Positions 1 through 10,387 are shown, counted from the first letter of the stretch. The stretch is 64,000 bases of DNA from Chondromyces crocatus (GCF_001189295.1 NZ_CP012159.1:8912501-8976500), one strand, 5' to 3'. Made by a program: numbers and translations. Notes: a model not told the origin generated them from the letters alone.

Positions 1-60
1 GCCCCTGAGGAGCATCGACGCATCTTTCTCGAAGATGTTCGAAGCGTGGCCAAGCGCTAG
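1..60 (+). CDS. C-terminal end of an unidentified protein (partial)
   Basis: The first 19 codons of the window stay open in frame 1 and end at TAG (58-60). The peptide ends IFLEDVRSVAKR. The arginine N-succinyltransferase gene begins 23 bases later on the same strand, so the two may be co-transcribed. The fragment is too short to assign a family. It could belong to an arginine catabolism operon, but that is inferred only from the neighbour. Confidence 0.5.
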   Translation, partial: APEEHRRIFLEDVRSVAKR

Positions 61-83
61 CCGCACGCGTAGGCTGCGACCGC

Positions 84-1133
84 ATGATCTCGTTTGAGAT
101 ACGGGCAGCCATCCCGGGTGACGAGGAGCAGTTGCTCGCGGTCGCACGCCACCTGAACTCGGTCAACCTCCCGAACGATCGGGACGCTATCCACGAAATT
201 GTGGAGATGAGCCACCGGAGCTACAGCGGGGCCATCGAGAACCCCCGACTTCGACAGTATGTGTTCGTGCTCGTCGACGTCAGCGAAGGGACACCCCCTG
301 GTGGGACGATCATCGGCACCTCCATGCTGATCTCTCAGCTCGGGCGGCGCGATGCTCCATACATCTACTTTGATGTCCTTGATGAGGAACGATACTCCGC
401 GACCATCGACAAGCATTATCACCACACGGTGCTGCGCATTGGCTACTCGTACAATGGCCCCACGGAGATTGGCGGACTCGTTCTCATGCCGTCCTATCGG
501 CAGCGTCCCGAGAAGCTGGGCACGATGATCTCGTACGTGCGCTTTCTGTACCTCGCCGCGCACCGGGATCTCTTTCAGGACGAGATCTTGGCGGAACTCC
601 TTCCGCCGCTCGAACCAGACGGCACCAGCCATCTCTGGGAGGCACTCGGCCACAAGTTCGTCGATCTCAGCTATGCGGAGGCAGATCGTCTCTCGAAGAA
701 AAACAAGGAGTTCATCAAGGGCCTCTTTCCCGAAGGAACGATCTACGCCTCACTTCTTCCTGAGAATGCGCAGCGGGTCATCGGCAAAACGGGCATGCAG
801 ACACGAGGTGTCGAGAAGCTTCTACGTCGCATCGGCTTCCGCTACGCCCACCGCGTGGACCCCTTCGACGGTGGACCACACTACACAGCCCGCATGGATG
901 AGATCACCCTGATCCAGGAGACCCGACACGGCCGGGTCACGCATTCCTTTGCCCCCACCCCGGCAGACCGACAGGCCCTCATCGCGACCGAACAACCCGA
1001 GGCTCCTTATTTTCGCGCTGTCCTGGCTGCCTATCGCGCAGATGGCGCGGGCGGGCTCGCCATTGCAAAGGAAGCATGGGAGCACCTGCATCTCCAGCCC
1101 GCTGCGCCCGTCGTCATTCTCCCCATTCCATGA
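84..1133 (+). CDS. astA: Arginine N-succinyltransferase
   Basis: 349 aa. The family transfers the succinyl group of succinyl-CoA to the alpha-amino group of L-arginine, the first step of the arginine succinyltransferase (AST) degradation pathway in the cytoplasm. Seen here: the family core around residues 124-139 (YNGPTEIGGLVLMPSYR) and a second conserved block near 182-203 (SHLWEALGHKFVDLSYAEAD). Overall length matches the usual 340 or so residues. The usual D-x-T-G before the EIGGL block reads N-G-P-T here, so an arginine/ornithine-type paralogue with altered acceptor choice is possible. ATG at 84 is the first start in frame; no strong ribosome binding site precedes it. The other AST genes (astB, astC, astD, astE) are not in the window. 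Confidence 0.88.
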   Translation: MISFEIRAAIPGDEEQLLAVARHLNSVNLPNDRDAIHEIVEMSHRSYSGAIENPRLRQYVFVLVDVSEGTPPGGTIIGTSMLISQLGRRDAPYIYFDVLDEERYSATIDKHYHHTVLRIGYSYNGPTEIGGLVLMPSYRQRPEKLGTMISYVRFLYLAAHRDLFQDEILAELLPPLEPDGTSHLWEALGHKFVDLSYAEADRLSKKNKEFIKGLFPEGTIYASLLPENAQRVIGKTGMQTRGVEKLLRRIGFRYAHRVDPFDGGPHYTARMDEITLIQETRHGRVTHSFAPTPADRQALIATEQPEAPYFRAVLAAYRADGAGGLAIAKEAWEHLHLQPAAPVVILPIP

Positions 1134-1418
1134 CCCTCTGAAACGCGACGCACTCCCGCACCGCGTTCTCCGCCTAGCGCCCCGGAAGTCCACGTCCGGA
1201 CGAGAGCGCAAACGCGCCCGAGCTCCTCGAATCCCGTAGAGCAGCGACCATTCTGAGTGCGTCCTCATGCGGCTTGGCCAGAGCGGCGCAGGTCCGCTCG
1301 TCCACTTCGTCCAGCTCACAACACTGATCTCTTTGAAGAACAAGGGTGCCACCAACTCGATCATCAATTATTCTACAGATACAGAACGACAATAACTCAC
1401 AGATCATGCGGTGAACCC

Positions 1419-3455
1419 ATGACGATGCAGCTGGAAACGAACCAGACGGTCCCTGGCGAGTCCGAGCGCTCCCATCCCCTTGTCGATACCGACAGCACCA
1501 AGCGGGCCCGACGAGCACAGGAGGGGACCCTCACCGAGAGAGAGACCCGCATCGTCGCAGCCATTGCCGAGGCGGCCATGCCCCCAGGCGAAATCCTCCC
1601 AGGAGCTGGCGCACCGACTGCGATGGCTCTGGCAGCCTGGCTGGCGGACGTCCCGACGCACATCGCGGGCGGTTTCAGGGCCATGCTCTGGAGCGTCGAG
1701 CTCGCCACCATGGCGACTCGCCTCCGCCCCTTCTCCGCATTGCCGCTCGAGCAGCGGATGAACCTGCTCTCCACCTGGGAGCAACGCCGCTCCCCCGCTC
1801 TCCGCACTGCGCTTCGCGCGCTCCTTATCCCGTTGAAGCTACTTCACTACGAACGCGCCGAAATGTTCCGGCATGTTGGTTGCCGAATCGAGCTGCCATC
1901 GATCCGTGATGAGCACCCTCGCTGGCTGTCTCAGGTGATGAATGGCCGGGAGGTCGACGAAGACCTCGACATCGAGTGCGACGTCGTTGTGGTCGGTAGC
2001 GGCGCCGGTGGAGCACCTGTCGCTCATGAGCTGGCGGCGAAGGGCCATGCGGTCCTCTTGCTCGAAGAAGGCGACTTCCATCGCCGCTCCGCTTTCAATG
2101 CTCGGGCTGCACGCGCCCACCGCCTTCTCTACCGTGACCAAGGAATGACGGTATCCATCGGGAACCTCGGGATTCCCATTTTCTCAGGAAAAGCCGTCGG
2201 AGGAAGTACAGCGATCAACTCGGGTACCTGCTATCGGGCCTCCGAACCAACCTTCGCGTCATGGCGCGAAGAGCTCGGACTGCCTGAAGAGTTCTCCTCG
2301 AAGGGCATGGCCCCCTATTACGAACGCGTGGAGAGGATGCTGCAGGTCGCGCCAGCGAACCCCCTCCACTTGGGCGCCATCGCGCCGATCATCCAGCGCG
2401 GCGCAGACCACCTCGGTCTCCACCACGCTCCCCTGCTGCGCAATGCTCCAGACTGTGACGGACAGGGTGTTTGCTGCTTCGGTTGCCCGACAGGGGCGAA
2501 GCGCTCGACGGATGTGAGCTACGTTCCAGCTGCCCTTCTCAAAGGGGCGCAGCTCGTCACGGCAGCTCATGTCGACCATATCGACATCATTGGCGGCCGC
2601 GCGCGCGGTGTCACAGCCACCCTGCTCGGCCCCCACCCGCACTCCACGGGTGGCCGCCGTCCTCGGCTGACGGTTCGCTCTCGAGCCGTCGTCGTCGCCT
2701 GCGGCACCTTGCTGTCTCCCCTGCTGCTTCAGCGAAGCGGCGCCTGTCGAAGCAGCAAGATGCTCGGCAAGAACCTTTCCATCCACCCCGCGAGCAAGGT
2801 CATGGCCATGTTCGACGAACGCATCGAGCAATGGACCGGGATCCCTCAGGGGTACACCATCGATCACTTTGCCGAAGCCGGCCTGATGTTCGAAGGCAGC
2901 TCAGTTCCACTCGACATCGCGGCCATTGGCATCCCCTGGACAGGGAAACGATTCACCGAAATGATGGAGCGCTATCCTTACCTGGCCACGTTCGGCTTCA
3001 TGATCAAGGACACGAGCCGAGGTGAAGTACGAGCTGGTCTCGGCGGCTCTCCCTTCATTCGCTACAACATGAACCGCCGCGATCTCGAGCTGATGCAACG
3101 TGGCTTCACGATCCTGAGCGAGGTGTTCCAAGCCGCCGGCGCCCGACGAGTCCTCCCACTCATCGCGGGTCATGATGAGGTGAACACTCCTGAAGCCCTG
3201 GCGCAGCTCCGGTCAGCTCGGATTCGGCCCGGCGATTTCGAGGTCACCGCTTACCATCCGCTCGGAACCTGCAGCATGGGGCTAGACCCCGCGACTTCCT
3301 GTATTGGCCCGGACCATCAAACACACGACGTCAGCAACCTGTATGTCTGCGATGGCAGCGCGGTCCCAACATCCCTTGGCGTGAACCCGCAGCTCACCAT
3401 CATGGCAATGGCGATACGTGCTGCGGAGATCATCGATACACGGCTCGACGGCTGA
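1419..3455 (+). CDS. GMC-family FAD oxidoreductase with N-terminal helical domain
   Basis: 678 aa from ATG 1419. The frame is open further upstream, but residues there are unlike the family. Residues about 38-160 form an Ala/Leu-rich helical region like the N-terminal part of long-chain alcohol oxidases and gluconate dehydrogenase small-subunit-like domains. The FAD dinucleotide-binding motif GSGAGG is at 193-198, preceded by a beta-strand (DVVVV). A Cys-rich segment (CDGQGVCCFGCPTGAKR) follows in the middle. The C-terminal block YHPLGTCSMG carries the His expected at the catalytic site, followed by LYVCDGSAVP and NPQLTIMA. Members oxidise alcohols or sterols with O2 or another acceptor. Substrate is not predictable here. 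No signal peptide is evident. Confidence 0.85.
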   Translation: MTMQLETNQTVPGESERSHPLVDTDSTKRARRAQEGTLTERETRIVAAIAEAAMPPGEILPGAGAPTAMALAAWLADVPTHIAGGFRAMLWSVELATMATRLRPFSALPLEQRMNLLSTWEQRRSPALRTALRALLIPLKLLHYERAEMFRHVGCRIELPSIRDEHPRWLSQVMNGREVDEDLDIECDVVVVGSGAGGAPVAHELAAKGHAVLLLEEGDFHRRSAFNARAARAHRLLYRDQGMTVSIGNLGIPIFSGKAVGGSTAINSGTCYRASEPTFASWREELGLPEEFSSKGMAPYYERVERMLQVAPANPLHLGAIAPIIQRGADHLGLHHAPLLRNAPDCDGQGVCCFGCPTGAKRSTDVSYVPAALLKGAQLVTAAHVDHIDIIGGRARGVTATLLGPHPHSTGGRRPRLTVRSRAVVVACGTLLSPLLLQRSGACRSSKMLGKNLSIHPASKVMAMFDERIEQWTGIPQGYTIDHFAEAGLMFEGSSVPLDIAAIGIPWTGKRFTEMMERYPYLATFGFMIKDTSRGEVRAGLGGSPFIRYNMNRRDLELMQRGFTILSEVFQAAGARRVLPLIAGHDEVNTPEALAQLRSARIRPGDFEVTAYHPLGTCSMGLDPATSCIGPDHQTHDVSNLYVCDGSAVPTSLGVNPQLTIMAMAIRAAEIIDTRLDG

Positions 3456-3485
3456 TACCAGCCGACGGCACCATCGCCGCCCTCT

Positions 3486-4277
3486 TCAAGACGGGACAGC
3501 GCTGACAGTTCCCTCTCCATCTTCAGAGAGCGCAGCTCGAGCAGGGGACTCAGGTTCTGAAGCCTGACTCGCTCCAGGACGCTGGTCGGCACGACGCTCG
3601 TCGGCCTCGATTCGTCCATCGCGCATCCGAACGACCCGAGGCATCGACTCCGCAAATGCCATATTGTGTGTGACCACCACAATGGTGGTTCCGTGCTTCC
3701 GGTTCACATCGAAGAAGAGCTGATGCATCGCCTCGCTCGTCTTCGTGTCCAGATTCCCTGTTGGCTCATCCGCCAGGATCAGCTTTGGAGAGAGGACCAA
3801 CGCACGGGCCAGCGCCACGCGTTGCTGCTCGCCACCGGACAGCTCACCCGGTCGATGAGACGCCCGCTCAGCGAGCCCGACCTCCGCCAGCAGCGAGTTC
3901 GCCAAAGGTTCCAGTTCCTTCCGACTCCGTCCCTGGATCATGCCCGGCATCATCACGTTCTCGAGGGCATTGAATTCGGGCAACAGGTGATGGAACTGAA
4001 ACACGAACCCGATCATGCGGTTGCGGATCGCTGCCAGCTTCGAGCTGGAGAGGCTGGTCAGCTCCTCACCACCCAGCGAGATCTTCCCACTCGTGGGGAG
4101 ATCGAGTGTCCCGATGCAATGCAGGAAGGTGCTCTTCCCTGCTCCCGACTGGCCGACCATGGCCACGATCTCTCCCTGATCGATGGTGAGATCGATGCCA
4201 CGAAGAACATGGAGCTCGCGCCCCATGTGAACGAACATCTTGCGGAGATCTTGGACGACGACGAGCGGAGTTCCCAT
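3486..4277 (-). CDS. lolD: Lipoprotein-releasing ABC transporter, ATP-binding subunit
   Basis: 263 aa from ATG 4277. A longer in-frame extension up to 4355 lies inside the upstream permease gene and is rejected. Walker A is GQSGAGKST (about 42-50), the ABC signature [15 protein letters not shown], and Walker [13 protein letters not shown]. LolD hydrolyses ATP to drive transfer of outer-membrane lipoproteins from the inner membrane to LolA, together with LolC/E-type permeases. The start lies two bases after the stop of the permease gene (4280), so the two are translationally coupled. The C-terminal 30-40 residues after the switch region (ending [10 protein letters not shown]) are low-complexity and not part of the usual domain. 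MacB-type ATPases are the nearest alternative, but the permease has no MacB layout. Confidence 0.88.
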   Translation of the reverse strand: MGTPLVVVQDLRKMFVHMGRELHVLRGIDLTIDQGEIVAMVGQSGAGKSTFLHCIGTLDLPTSGKISLGGEELTSLSSSKLAAIRNRMIGFVFQFHHLLPEFNALENVMMPGMIQGRSRKELEPLANSLLAEVGLAERASHRPGELSGGEQQRVALARALVLSPKLILADEPTGNLDTKTSEAMHQLFFDVNRKHGTTIVVVTHNMAFAESMPRVVRMRDGRIEADERRADQRPGASQASEPESPARAALSEDGEGTVSAVPS

Positions 4278-4279
4278 GG

Positions 4280-5962
4280 CTACTCGTAGCGGAGGCCGTC
4301 GACCGGGGAGAGCCGCGAAGCCGCCCGCGCCGGGTAGATCGTCGCCACCGTGCAAATCACGAGAGCTGCCAGTGCGACGAGCGCATAGTCCACGCCGTTC
4401 ACATTCACGGGCAGCCGGTCAATGTAATAAACGTTGGGATCGAGGCGGACACCAAACCATGACAGGCCGAGGCAGGTGGCCAGCGCAGTCCCGACGCCGA
4501 AGATGGTTCCGATGGCACCGATGATCACGCCTTCCAGCATGAAGATCCGCATCACGGCTCCGTCGGAGGCGCCCAGGGCTTTGAGAATCGCTATCTCCTT
4601 GCCCTTCTCCGTGACCATCAGAAGCAATGTGCAGACGATGCAAAAGCTCGCCACGGCGATGGCGATCGACAGAATCACGAAGGTCGCCACCTTCTCCAGC
4701 TTCAAGGCGCTGAAGAGGTTACGGTTCATCTCGACCCAGTCACGCACGACCAGCCCAGAACTTTCGGCTACCTTGTCCACCAGAGGTCGAATCTCTGCGA
4801 CACGCTCGGGATCGGGCACATGAATGTCGATGCGAGAGATCTTCTCTCCCAGACTGAAGAACTTCTGTGCCTCCCCCATCAAGACATACGCATGTGTGGC
4901 ATCATAATCGTACATGCCACTGTAAAAGATCGCCGCTACCCGAAATTTGCGGGATTTCGGCATCACCCCCGTCGGACCGAGCTCCCCGATTGGCGAGAGC
5001 AGCGTCACTTCTTCGCCGACGAGCACGTGTAGTGATTTCGCCAGCTCACGACCGATGATGACCGAGGGATAGACGCGAGCTTGCTTGCGCAGAAACTCCT
5101 TCACCGTCGGGTCTACGTCGTTGTTGAAGCGGACATCAGGCCCTTTGAAATACGGCTCTCCTCCTGGGCCTCGCCCGATGACTTCATCGGCTGGCAAATC
5201 GACAAGTCGTTCGGGCTCGGTGAGATACTCGAAGCGACCGACCTCAATGTTGTTTTTGAGGTCGATGACCTGACCGATCGTCTCCGGATCGATCCCGCGA
5301 ACCAGCGCACCTGCTGTGTTCGAGGAACTCGAACCCATCGCATCACCAGCCACGATGGGCGTCGCTGCGCCGCCCACAGGTCCGAGAGCGACCCGAAGCT
5401 CGGTGAGGCGTTCTTCCCAGTCTTCAAAACCGCCCGAGCGCGGTGCTTCCACGACGATGTGGGCGTTGTTGTTCAGAATCTTGCGCTTCAGATCAGCCCC
5501 GAAGCCACCCATGATGCTCGTCACCGAGCAGAGCGCGCACGAGCTGACCCCCACTCCCGCCATCGACAGCACGGAGATCACCGTCAGAAAGCCGCTCTTC
5601 GTTGCCCGCACATGCCGCGCGCCGACATAGGATGTGAAGCTCCGCCGTTCCAGCGCGTCGAGGATCACTGGCAGCAGCGCAGCGAGCGCTATCAGCAGAA
5701 ACACCGTCCCCGAGACGAGCGCACCACCTCGGATGAGTTCGTGCCGGAGCACGGGAGGAGCCGAGCCACGCGGAACAGGAAGGCGCGAGGCCATGCTCGA
5801 GAGCAGGAGGAACCCTCCGCCGAGCAGCCCGCCGAACCACCAGAAGATCGCCCGCGGCAGGCTCTGACGCATGCGACGGATGCCACGGAGCACGAGCAAC
5901 GCGCTCACCAGCAGAACGACTGCGACGAAGGCGATGTAGAGGGGTTTAGGGAGCGGCGCCAA
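4280..5962 (-). CDS. LolC/LolE-family lipoprotein-releasing permease with extra N-terminal membrane region
   Basis: About 560 aa, against roughly 400-415 for typical LolC/E. The family part starts near residue 108 ([18 protein letters not shown]), followed by a trans-membrane helix, a large periplasmic MacB-like domain (about 150-400), and three C-terminal FtsX-type helices ([41 protein letters not shown]). The N-terminal 105 residues add three predicted helices (about 8-25, 39-57, 78-98). The start is uncertain: the frame begins with TTG at 5962, 17 bases inside lysS, and no ATG precedes the first helix. Functions with lolD in lipoprotein sorting. Only one permease gene is present, so it probably acts as a homodimer (LolF-like), which is an inference. 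Confidence 0.82.
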   Translation of the reverse strand: MAPLPKPLYIAFVAVVLLVSALLVLRGIRRMRQSLPRAIFWWFGGLLGGGFLLLSSMASRLPVPRGSAPPVLRHELIRGGALVSGTVFLLIALAALLPVILDALERRSFTSYVGARHVRATKSGFLTVISVLSMAGVGVSSCALCSVTSIMGGFGADLKRKILNNNAHIVVEAPRSGGFEDWEERLTELRVALGPVGGAATPIVAGDAMGSSSSNTAGALVRGIDPETIGQVIDLKNNIEVGRFEYLTEPERLVDLPADEVIGRGPGGEPYFKGPDVRFNNDVDPTVKEFLRKQARVYPSVIIGRELAKSLHVLVGEEVTLLSPIGELGPTGVMPKSRKFRVAAIFYSGMYDYDATHAYVLMGEAQKFFSLGEKISRIDIHVPDPERVAEIRPLVDKVAESSGLVVRDWVEMNRNLFSALKLEKVATFVILSIAIAVASFCIVCTLLLMVTEKGKEIAILKALGASDGAVMRIFMLEGVIIGAIGTIFGVGTALATCLGLSWFGVRLDPNVYYIDRLPVNVNGVDYALVALAALVICTVATIYPARAASRLSPVDGLRYE

Positions 5963-7601
5963 TCGCTTCGGGCCTCAGGAGGGGAAAGAGGATCACGTCC
6001 CTGATCGACGACGAACCCGTGAGGAGCATGACCAGCCGATCGACACCCATACCAAAGCCAGCGGCGGGCGGCATGCCGTGCTCCAGCGCGCGGATGTAGT
6101 CCGCGTCGTAATCCATCGTCTCTTCCGCCCCACGCGCCTTTTTCTCGACCTGGGCGCGGAAACGCGCATCCTGGTCCTCTGGATCGTTGAGCTCGCTGAA
6201 TGCGTTGCAGAGCTCGCGACCATCGATGAACAGCTCGAACCGATCGACGAGGGAAGGCTCAGCGTCCTTCTTCCTCGCCAGCGGCGACACCTCGAACGGA
6301 TAGTCGATGATGAACACGGGCGCGCTCTTGGTGCCGTCGGGGTTCCGGTAGTCCCGGGTGAGGAACGGCTCGGCCAGATACTCGTACGCGCAGAACATGC
6401 GCTCTCCTGGCGTCTCGCACTTCTTGGCGCCGGACCTAAAATTCGCCCAGTCGATCTCGCGCCCTTTCGCCTTGGAGGCCTTCGCCCACTCCTTGATCGG
6501 AGCGTCGTCCGCCGTCACCCGCTGGGTCACGTCGACGGGCAGCCCCGCCGCCTCTGCCGCTCGCGCGAGCGCCTCCGACATGGGAATGCGCACGAACCGC
6601 TCGAAGGACCACGTCCGCGACGCCGCCCATGCAGCGTGCTCCGCTGGCATCTTGTGAGCAAGCTTGGCGTCCACGTGCCGCAGCATCGCCTCCGTGAGAT
6701 CCATCAAGGTCTCGTACGTGGCGTATGCCTGGTAGAACTCCAGCATCGAGAATTCGGGGTTGTGCCGCGTCGACAGCCCCTCGTTGCGATAGCAACGCGC
6801 AATCTCGTACACCCGCTCGAAGCCGCCCACCAGCAGACGCTTCAGGTACAGCTCCGGCGCGATGCGCATGAAAAGCTGCATATCGAGCGCGTTGTGATGC
6901 GTCAGGAAGGGGCGAGCCGCCGCCCCCCCGATGATCGAGTGCATCGTCGGCGTCTCTACCTCCAGGAAGTCCCGCTCGTCGAAGAACTCCCGGAGCCCTG
7001 AGACGATGGCGGTCCGGGCACGGAACACCGAGGCCACCGGCGGATTGGCGACGAGATCCACGTACCGCATGCGGTAGCGGGACTCGACGTCCTTGAAGCT
7101 CGTCTTCGTGGGGAGCGGCCGGTATGCCTTCGTCAGCATCCGGATCGCCTCGGCACGGATCGAGAGCTCCCCCTTGTTGGTCGCCATCGCCTTGCCGTGC
7201 GCCTCGACCAGGTCTCCCAGGTCGAGATCATCCAGCCGATCCCACCCGTCCAGGGTCCCCTGCTCGCAGTAGAGCTGAAGCTCACCCGTCCGGTCTCGGA
7301 GGCGGATGAAGACCACCCCGCCGAAGGACCGCAGGAAGAGGATTCTCCCTGCGACCCGGAACGGGACGGCCTCCACCAAGGTCGCATCGTATCGTCCCCC
7401 CTCGCCGCGGACGCTCTCGAAGCGCGCCCGCACGGCGGCGAGATCCACCAGCTTCTCGCCGGTGGTGACGTCGTTCGCGAACGGGTTCTCCCCCCGCTCG
7501 CGCACCCGCGCGGCCTTGGCCTTCCGGGCAGCGATCAGTGCAGCCTCGGCGGCATGCGCCTCGGCCTCGTTACCCGGCTTTCCGCCTCCCTCACGACTCA
7601 C
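5946..7601 (-). CDS. lysS: Lysyl-tRNA synthetase, class II
   Basis: 551 aa from GTG 7601. Charges tRNA-Lys with lysine in the cytoplasm. The OB-fold anticodon-binding domain spans about 80-190 ([21 protein letters not shown]). Class II motif 2 reads [19 protein letters not shown], and motif 3 [15 protein letters not shown] near the C-terminus. A stretch of about 30 residues between motifs 2 and 3 ([20 protein letters not shown]) is a small insertion of unclear role. The first base of the start codon overlaps the prfB stop (GTGA), so lysS is coupled to prfB. The 3' end overlaps the start of the LolC/E-like gene by 17 bases. Confidence 0.96.
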   Translation of the reverse strand: MSREGGGKPGNEAEAHAAEAALIAARKAKAARVRERGENPFANDVTTGEKLVDLAAVRARFESVRGEGGRYDATLVEAVPFRVAGRILFLRSFGGVVFIRLRDRTGELQLYCEQGTLDGWDRLDDLDLGDLVEAHGKAMATNKGELSIRAEAIRMLTKAYRPLPTKTSFKDVESRYRMRYVDLVANPPVASVFRARTAIVSGLREFFDERDFLEVETPTMHSIIGGAAARPFLTHHNALDMQLFMRIAPELYLKRLLVGGFERVYEIARCYRNEGLSTRHNPEFSMLEFYQAYATYETLMDLTEAMLRHVDAKLAHKMPAEHAAWAASRTWSFERFVRIPMSEALARAAEAAGLPVDVTQRVTADDAPIKEWAKASKAKGREIDWANFRSGAKKCETPGERMFCAYEYLAEPFLTRDYRNPDGTKSAPVFIIDYPFEVSPLARKKDAEPSLVDRFELFIDGRELCNAFSELNDPEDQDARFRAQVEKKARGAEETMDYDADYIRALEHGMPPAAGFGMGVDRLVMLLTGSSSIRDVILFPLLRPEAIGAAP

Positions 7602-8738
7602 AGACCATCCTCCTCGGTCCCACCACCCTTACGAAGTGTCCCACCTGCAGCAGCGAGCAAGTAGCTCTCGACGAAGCCGTCGAGATCTCCATCGAGCACC
7701 GCCTCCACGTTGCTCGCGTCGGTGCCTGTACGCACGTCCTTCACCAGCCGGTAAGGGGCGAGGACGTAGTTGCGGATCTGGCTACCGAACTTGATCTCGC
7801 TCTTCAGCGCGTTCATCGCAGCGACCTCGGCGTCACGCTTGGCCAGCTCCATCTCGTAGAGCTTCGCCTTCAGCACCTTCATCGCCATCGCTCGGTTCTG
7901 GTGCTGGCTGCGCTCGGCACGACAGACGATGTTGAGCCCCGTGGGGAGGTGACGGAGCCTCACGGCGGTCTCCACCTTGTTCACGTTCTGTCCCCCCTTC
8001 CCACCGGCACGCATCGTGGTGATCTCGATGTCTTTCTCGTTCACCTGGATGTCGATGGCGTCGTCCGTGTCGGGCGTGACCTCCACCGCAGCAAACGCCG
8101 TCTGGCGCGTGTGATCCGCGTTGAAGGGGCTCATGCGCACCAGCCGATGCACCCCGTTCTCGGAGCGCATGTAGCCGTAAGCCGAATCGCCAGTCACCGA
8201 GAAGGTGACCGCATCAATCCCGGCCTCGTCACCCTCCTGGAAGTCCAGGATCTCGGTCTTGTAGCCGCGCCGTTCACAGAAGCGGAGGTACATGCGCATC
8301 AGCATCGACGCCCAGTCCTTCGCGTCCGTGCCACCAGCTCCTGGATGGATGCTGACGATGGCATTGCCACGATCGGCTGGACCGGACAGCATCCGCTCCA
8401 CCTCCGCCTTGCGGAGCCGGAGATCGATCGCTTCCGCCTGCTTCGCTGCGTCGGCGAGGACACTCTCGTCCCCCTCGCTGGCACCCAGCTCGAAGTACTC
8501 CGCCAGGTCGTCGATCTCCTGGCCGAGCTTCTGACTCAGCTCGAGCTTGGACTCTACCTGCGCACGCCTCCGGAGGACGGCCTGGGCCTTCTCGTTGTCG
8601 TTCCAGAACCCGGACGCAAGCGTCGTCTGGGTCAGGTCCTGGAGCATCCTTTCAAGTTTAGGGACGTCAAAGATGCCCCCTTAGCGCATCATGGCGCCTT
8701 TTGAGGTCGACGATTTTGTCGCGGGTCTCGGACAGCAT
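7598..8738 (-). CDS. prfB: Peptide chain release factor 2, expressed by programmed +1 frameshift
   Basis: Starts at ATG 8738 in frame 0 ([23 protein letters not shown]), meets an in-frame TGA at 8669-8667, and continues in the +1 frame as [17 protein letters not shown] to the stop at 7598. The joined protein is 379 aa. Release factor 2 ends translation at UGA and UAA. The GGQ motif that triggers peptidyl-tRNA hydrolysis is in [14 protein letters not shown]. Taking the first ATG of the long frame (8647) would drop 30 N-terminal residues. The shift makes synthesis self-limiting: low RF2 lets the ribosome pause at UGA and slip. The recognition tripeptide expected for RF2 (SPF) is seen within [10 protein letters not shown]. 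Heads the prfB-lysS-lol run. Confidence 0.95.
8666..8681 (-). other. RF2 programmed +1 frameshift site
   Basis: Read on the minus strand: AGGGGG (8681-8676), a 3-base spacer CAT, then CTT TGA C (8672-8666). This is the canonical prfB arrangement: an internal Shine-Dalgarno-like element just upstream of the slippery CTT codon, a UGA stop followed by C (a weak termination context), and the +1 frame continuing GAC GTC CCT. The downstream protein is in frame only after the slip. Confidence 0.95.
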
Positions 8739-8828
8739 GGCCGGGGGATCTATTCCATCCGGTGAAGAAGCGCCAGCTCCAGCGCACGCCTCCCCAGCCC
8801 ACGACCTCGAAGAGGCCGCGGCGCTGCA

Positions 8829-9404
8829 TCAGGGATCGAGATCCTGCCGGATGGTCGTACGCAGCGCGGACAGGGAGGCTTTCAGCGTCTCGATCTCGCG
8901 CTGACGCTCGGGCTGGACGAGCCCATCGTCCATCATGTCCAGATACGCCCGAGCGTCGTCCCAGAGCGGCCGCGCCCGCGCTCCGGCTGGGACCTGACGA
9001 CGCAGCGCGGCCGTCATTTCGCGTACCCGCATCACGCGCTCGTGCGCTTCTCCGAGCGACACCTCACCCCCTGTGTACCGCTGGAGCAGCCCGCACTCGT
9101 AGGTCCCGCAGACCTTGGGTCGTGTTGCGTACACCCCGCAGACGGCCCCGTCCTGTCGCGGACAGGGCAACCGGAAGGCGTCGTACACCGGAGTCTGGAT
9201 CAGCGGCAGCCGCAGGCGCTCCGCCAGCGGCAGCTCTGGCTCTTCCAAGGGCGCGATATCGAACAACAATCCCGTACAGCACAGACCACAGATCACGCAC
9301 ACGTCGGATCCGCTCGGCCTCGCCTGGACACCAACCCCTGGTTCGGGTGCGCCCGGGCGATCGGCTTCGGATGGGTACGGGGAACTCGAACCAACCTGGC
9401 TCAC
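8829..9404 (-). CDS. YkgJ-type Cys-cluster protein (putative Zn/Fe-chelating)
   Basis: 191 aa from GTG 9404. Residues about 36-110 carry the cysteine pattern of the YkgJ (CxxCxxCC) family: CVICGLCC, then CPRQDGAVCGVYATRPKVCGTYEC. The family is thought to bind zinc or an Fe-S centre; no reaction is firmly known. The C-terminal half is charged and helical. It begins 10 bases after the oxyR stop on the same strand and is probably co-transcribed with oxyR, which would suggest a link with redox or metal stress. That link is inference. A 90-base gap separates it from prfB. Confidence 0.8.
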   Translation of the reverse strand: MSQVGSSSPYPSEADRPGAPEPGVGVQARPSGSDVCVICGLCCTGLLFDIAPLEEPELPLAERLRLPLIQTPVYDAFRLPCPRQDGAVCGVYATRPKVCGTYECGLLQRYTGGEVSLGEAHERVMRVREMTAALRRQVPAGARARPLWDDARAYLDMMDDGLVQPERQREIETLKASLSALRTTIRQDLDP

Positions 9405-9414
9405 GACGTGCAGT

Positions 9415-10386
9415 CTACACGCCCCCGAGCGCTTTGCCCTTACTTCGCCTGGGCAGGCAGGCCTGGAGGCGCGGTTCGAGCGCCTGGTAAACCTCTCTCA
9501 ACGTCGCCGAGAGCGCCCGCAGACTTCGCTCTCGAGGAGAGCTGCTCCGCCACAGCAGCGCGACCGTCCTTCCTGGCGCCGGTGCCACGAGCGTCCGGAT
9601 GGCAAGATCGCCATGACGGTTCTCCGTGGGCAGCGACAGCAGCGGCAGGAGCGTCACCCCTGCCCCCGCAGCGGTCATCTGCACCAGCGTGGGCAAGCTC
9701 GTCGCCCGCAGCTCGGCCTCCTTTGCCCTGGCCTCCGCGCAAAATGGCAAGGCTTGCTCCCGGAAGCAGTGACCATCCTCCAGCAGCAGCACCGTCGCCC
9801 CGGACAGCTCCTCGATCTCCACAGGCCCGTCCCTCTGCGCCAGCGGATCTCCTTTCGCCATGGCCAGGACGAACGGGTCTCGCCCCAGGATCTCCTGCGC
9901 CATGTCCCCCAGATCGGGCTCCAGCGCCAGCAAGGCCGCGTCGAGCTCCCGTGCCCCGAGGAGGCCCCGGAGGACCGCCGTCTTTTCTTCGATCCAGGTC
10001 ACCCCGAGGTCCGGATGGCGAACCCGCAGCGCCGGGACGAACTCTGGCAGCAGGTAAGGGGCCATCGTGGGGATCACCCCGATCCGTAGCTTACCCACCA
10101 ACGGCTCTCCCAGCTGCACGGCCATGTCGAGCAGCGCGTCGGCCGCCAGCAGGATCTGCCTCGCATGCCCGAGCAGCTCTTCTCCCGCCGCCGTGGGCAC
10201 CACCCGTCTCCGATCCCGCTCGAAGAGAGTCACCCCCAGCATCTCTTCGAGCTGCGCGATCTGAGCGCTCAGCGAGGGCTGAGACACATGACAGAGCGCC
10301 GCCGCCCGGTGGAAGTTGCGCGTCTCGGCGACCGCGAGCGCGTACTGCAACTGCCGTAGCGTGAACGGGTGCGGTGCGTGGCGCAC
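9415..10386 (-). CDS. oxyR: LysR-family hydrogen-peroxide sensor OxyR
   Basis: 323 aa from GTG 10386. The N-terminal winged helix-turn-helix is at about 8-65 (FHRAAALCHVSQPSLSAQIAQLEEMLGVTLFER). The regulatory domain contains LEDGHCFREQALPFC with Cys207 and Cys216, the same 9-residue spacing as the redox-active Cys pair of E. coli OxyR, so disulfide switching by H2O2 is expected. The gene is divergent from dps, a standard OxyR target, and a four-part OxyR-type operator lies one base upstream of the start codon. This implies autoregulation. The cysteines and the operator make OxyR much more likely than another LysR regulator. Confidence 0.93.
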   Translation of the reverse strand: MRHAPHPFTLRQLQYALAVAETRNFHRAAALCHVSQPSLSAQIAQLEEMLGVTLFERDRRRVVPTAAGEELLGHARQILLAADALLDMAVQLGEPLVGKLRIGVIPTMAPYLLPEFVPALRVRHPDLGVTWIEEKTAVLRGLLGARELDAALLALEPDLGDMAQEILGRDPFVLAMAKGDPLAQRDGPVEIEELSGATVLLLEDGHCFREQALPFCAEARAKEAELRATSLPTLVQMTAAGAGVTLLPLLSLPTENRHGDLAIRTLVAPAPGRTVALLWRSSSPRERSLRALSATLREVYQALEPRLQACLPRRSKGKALGGV

Positions 10387-10387
10387 G

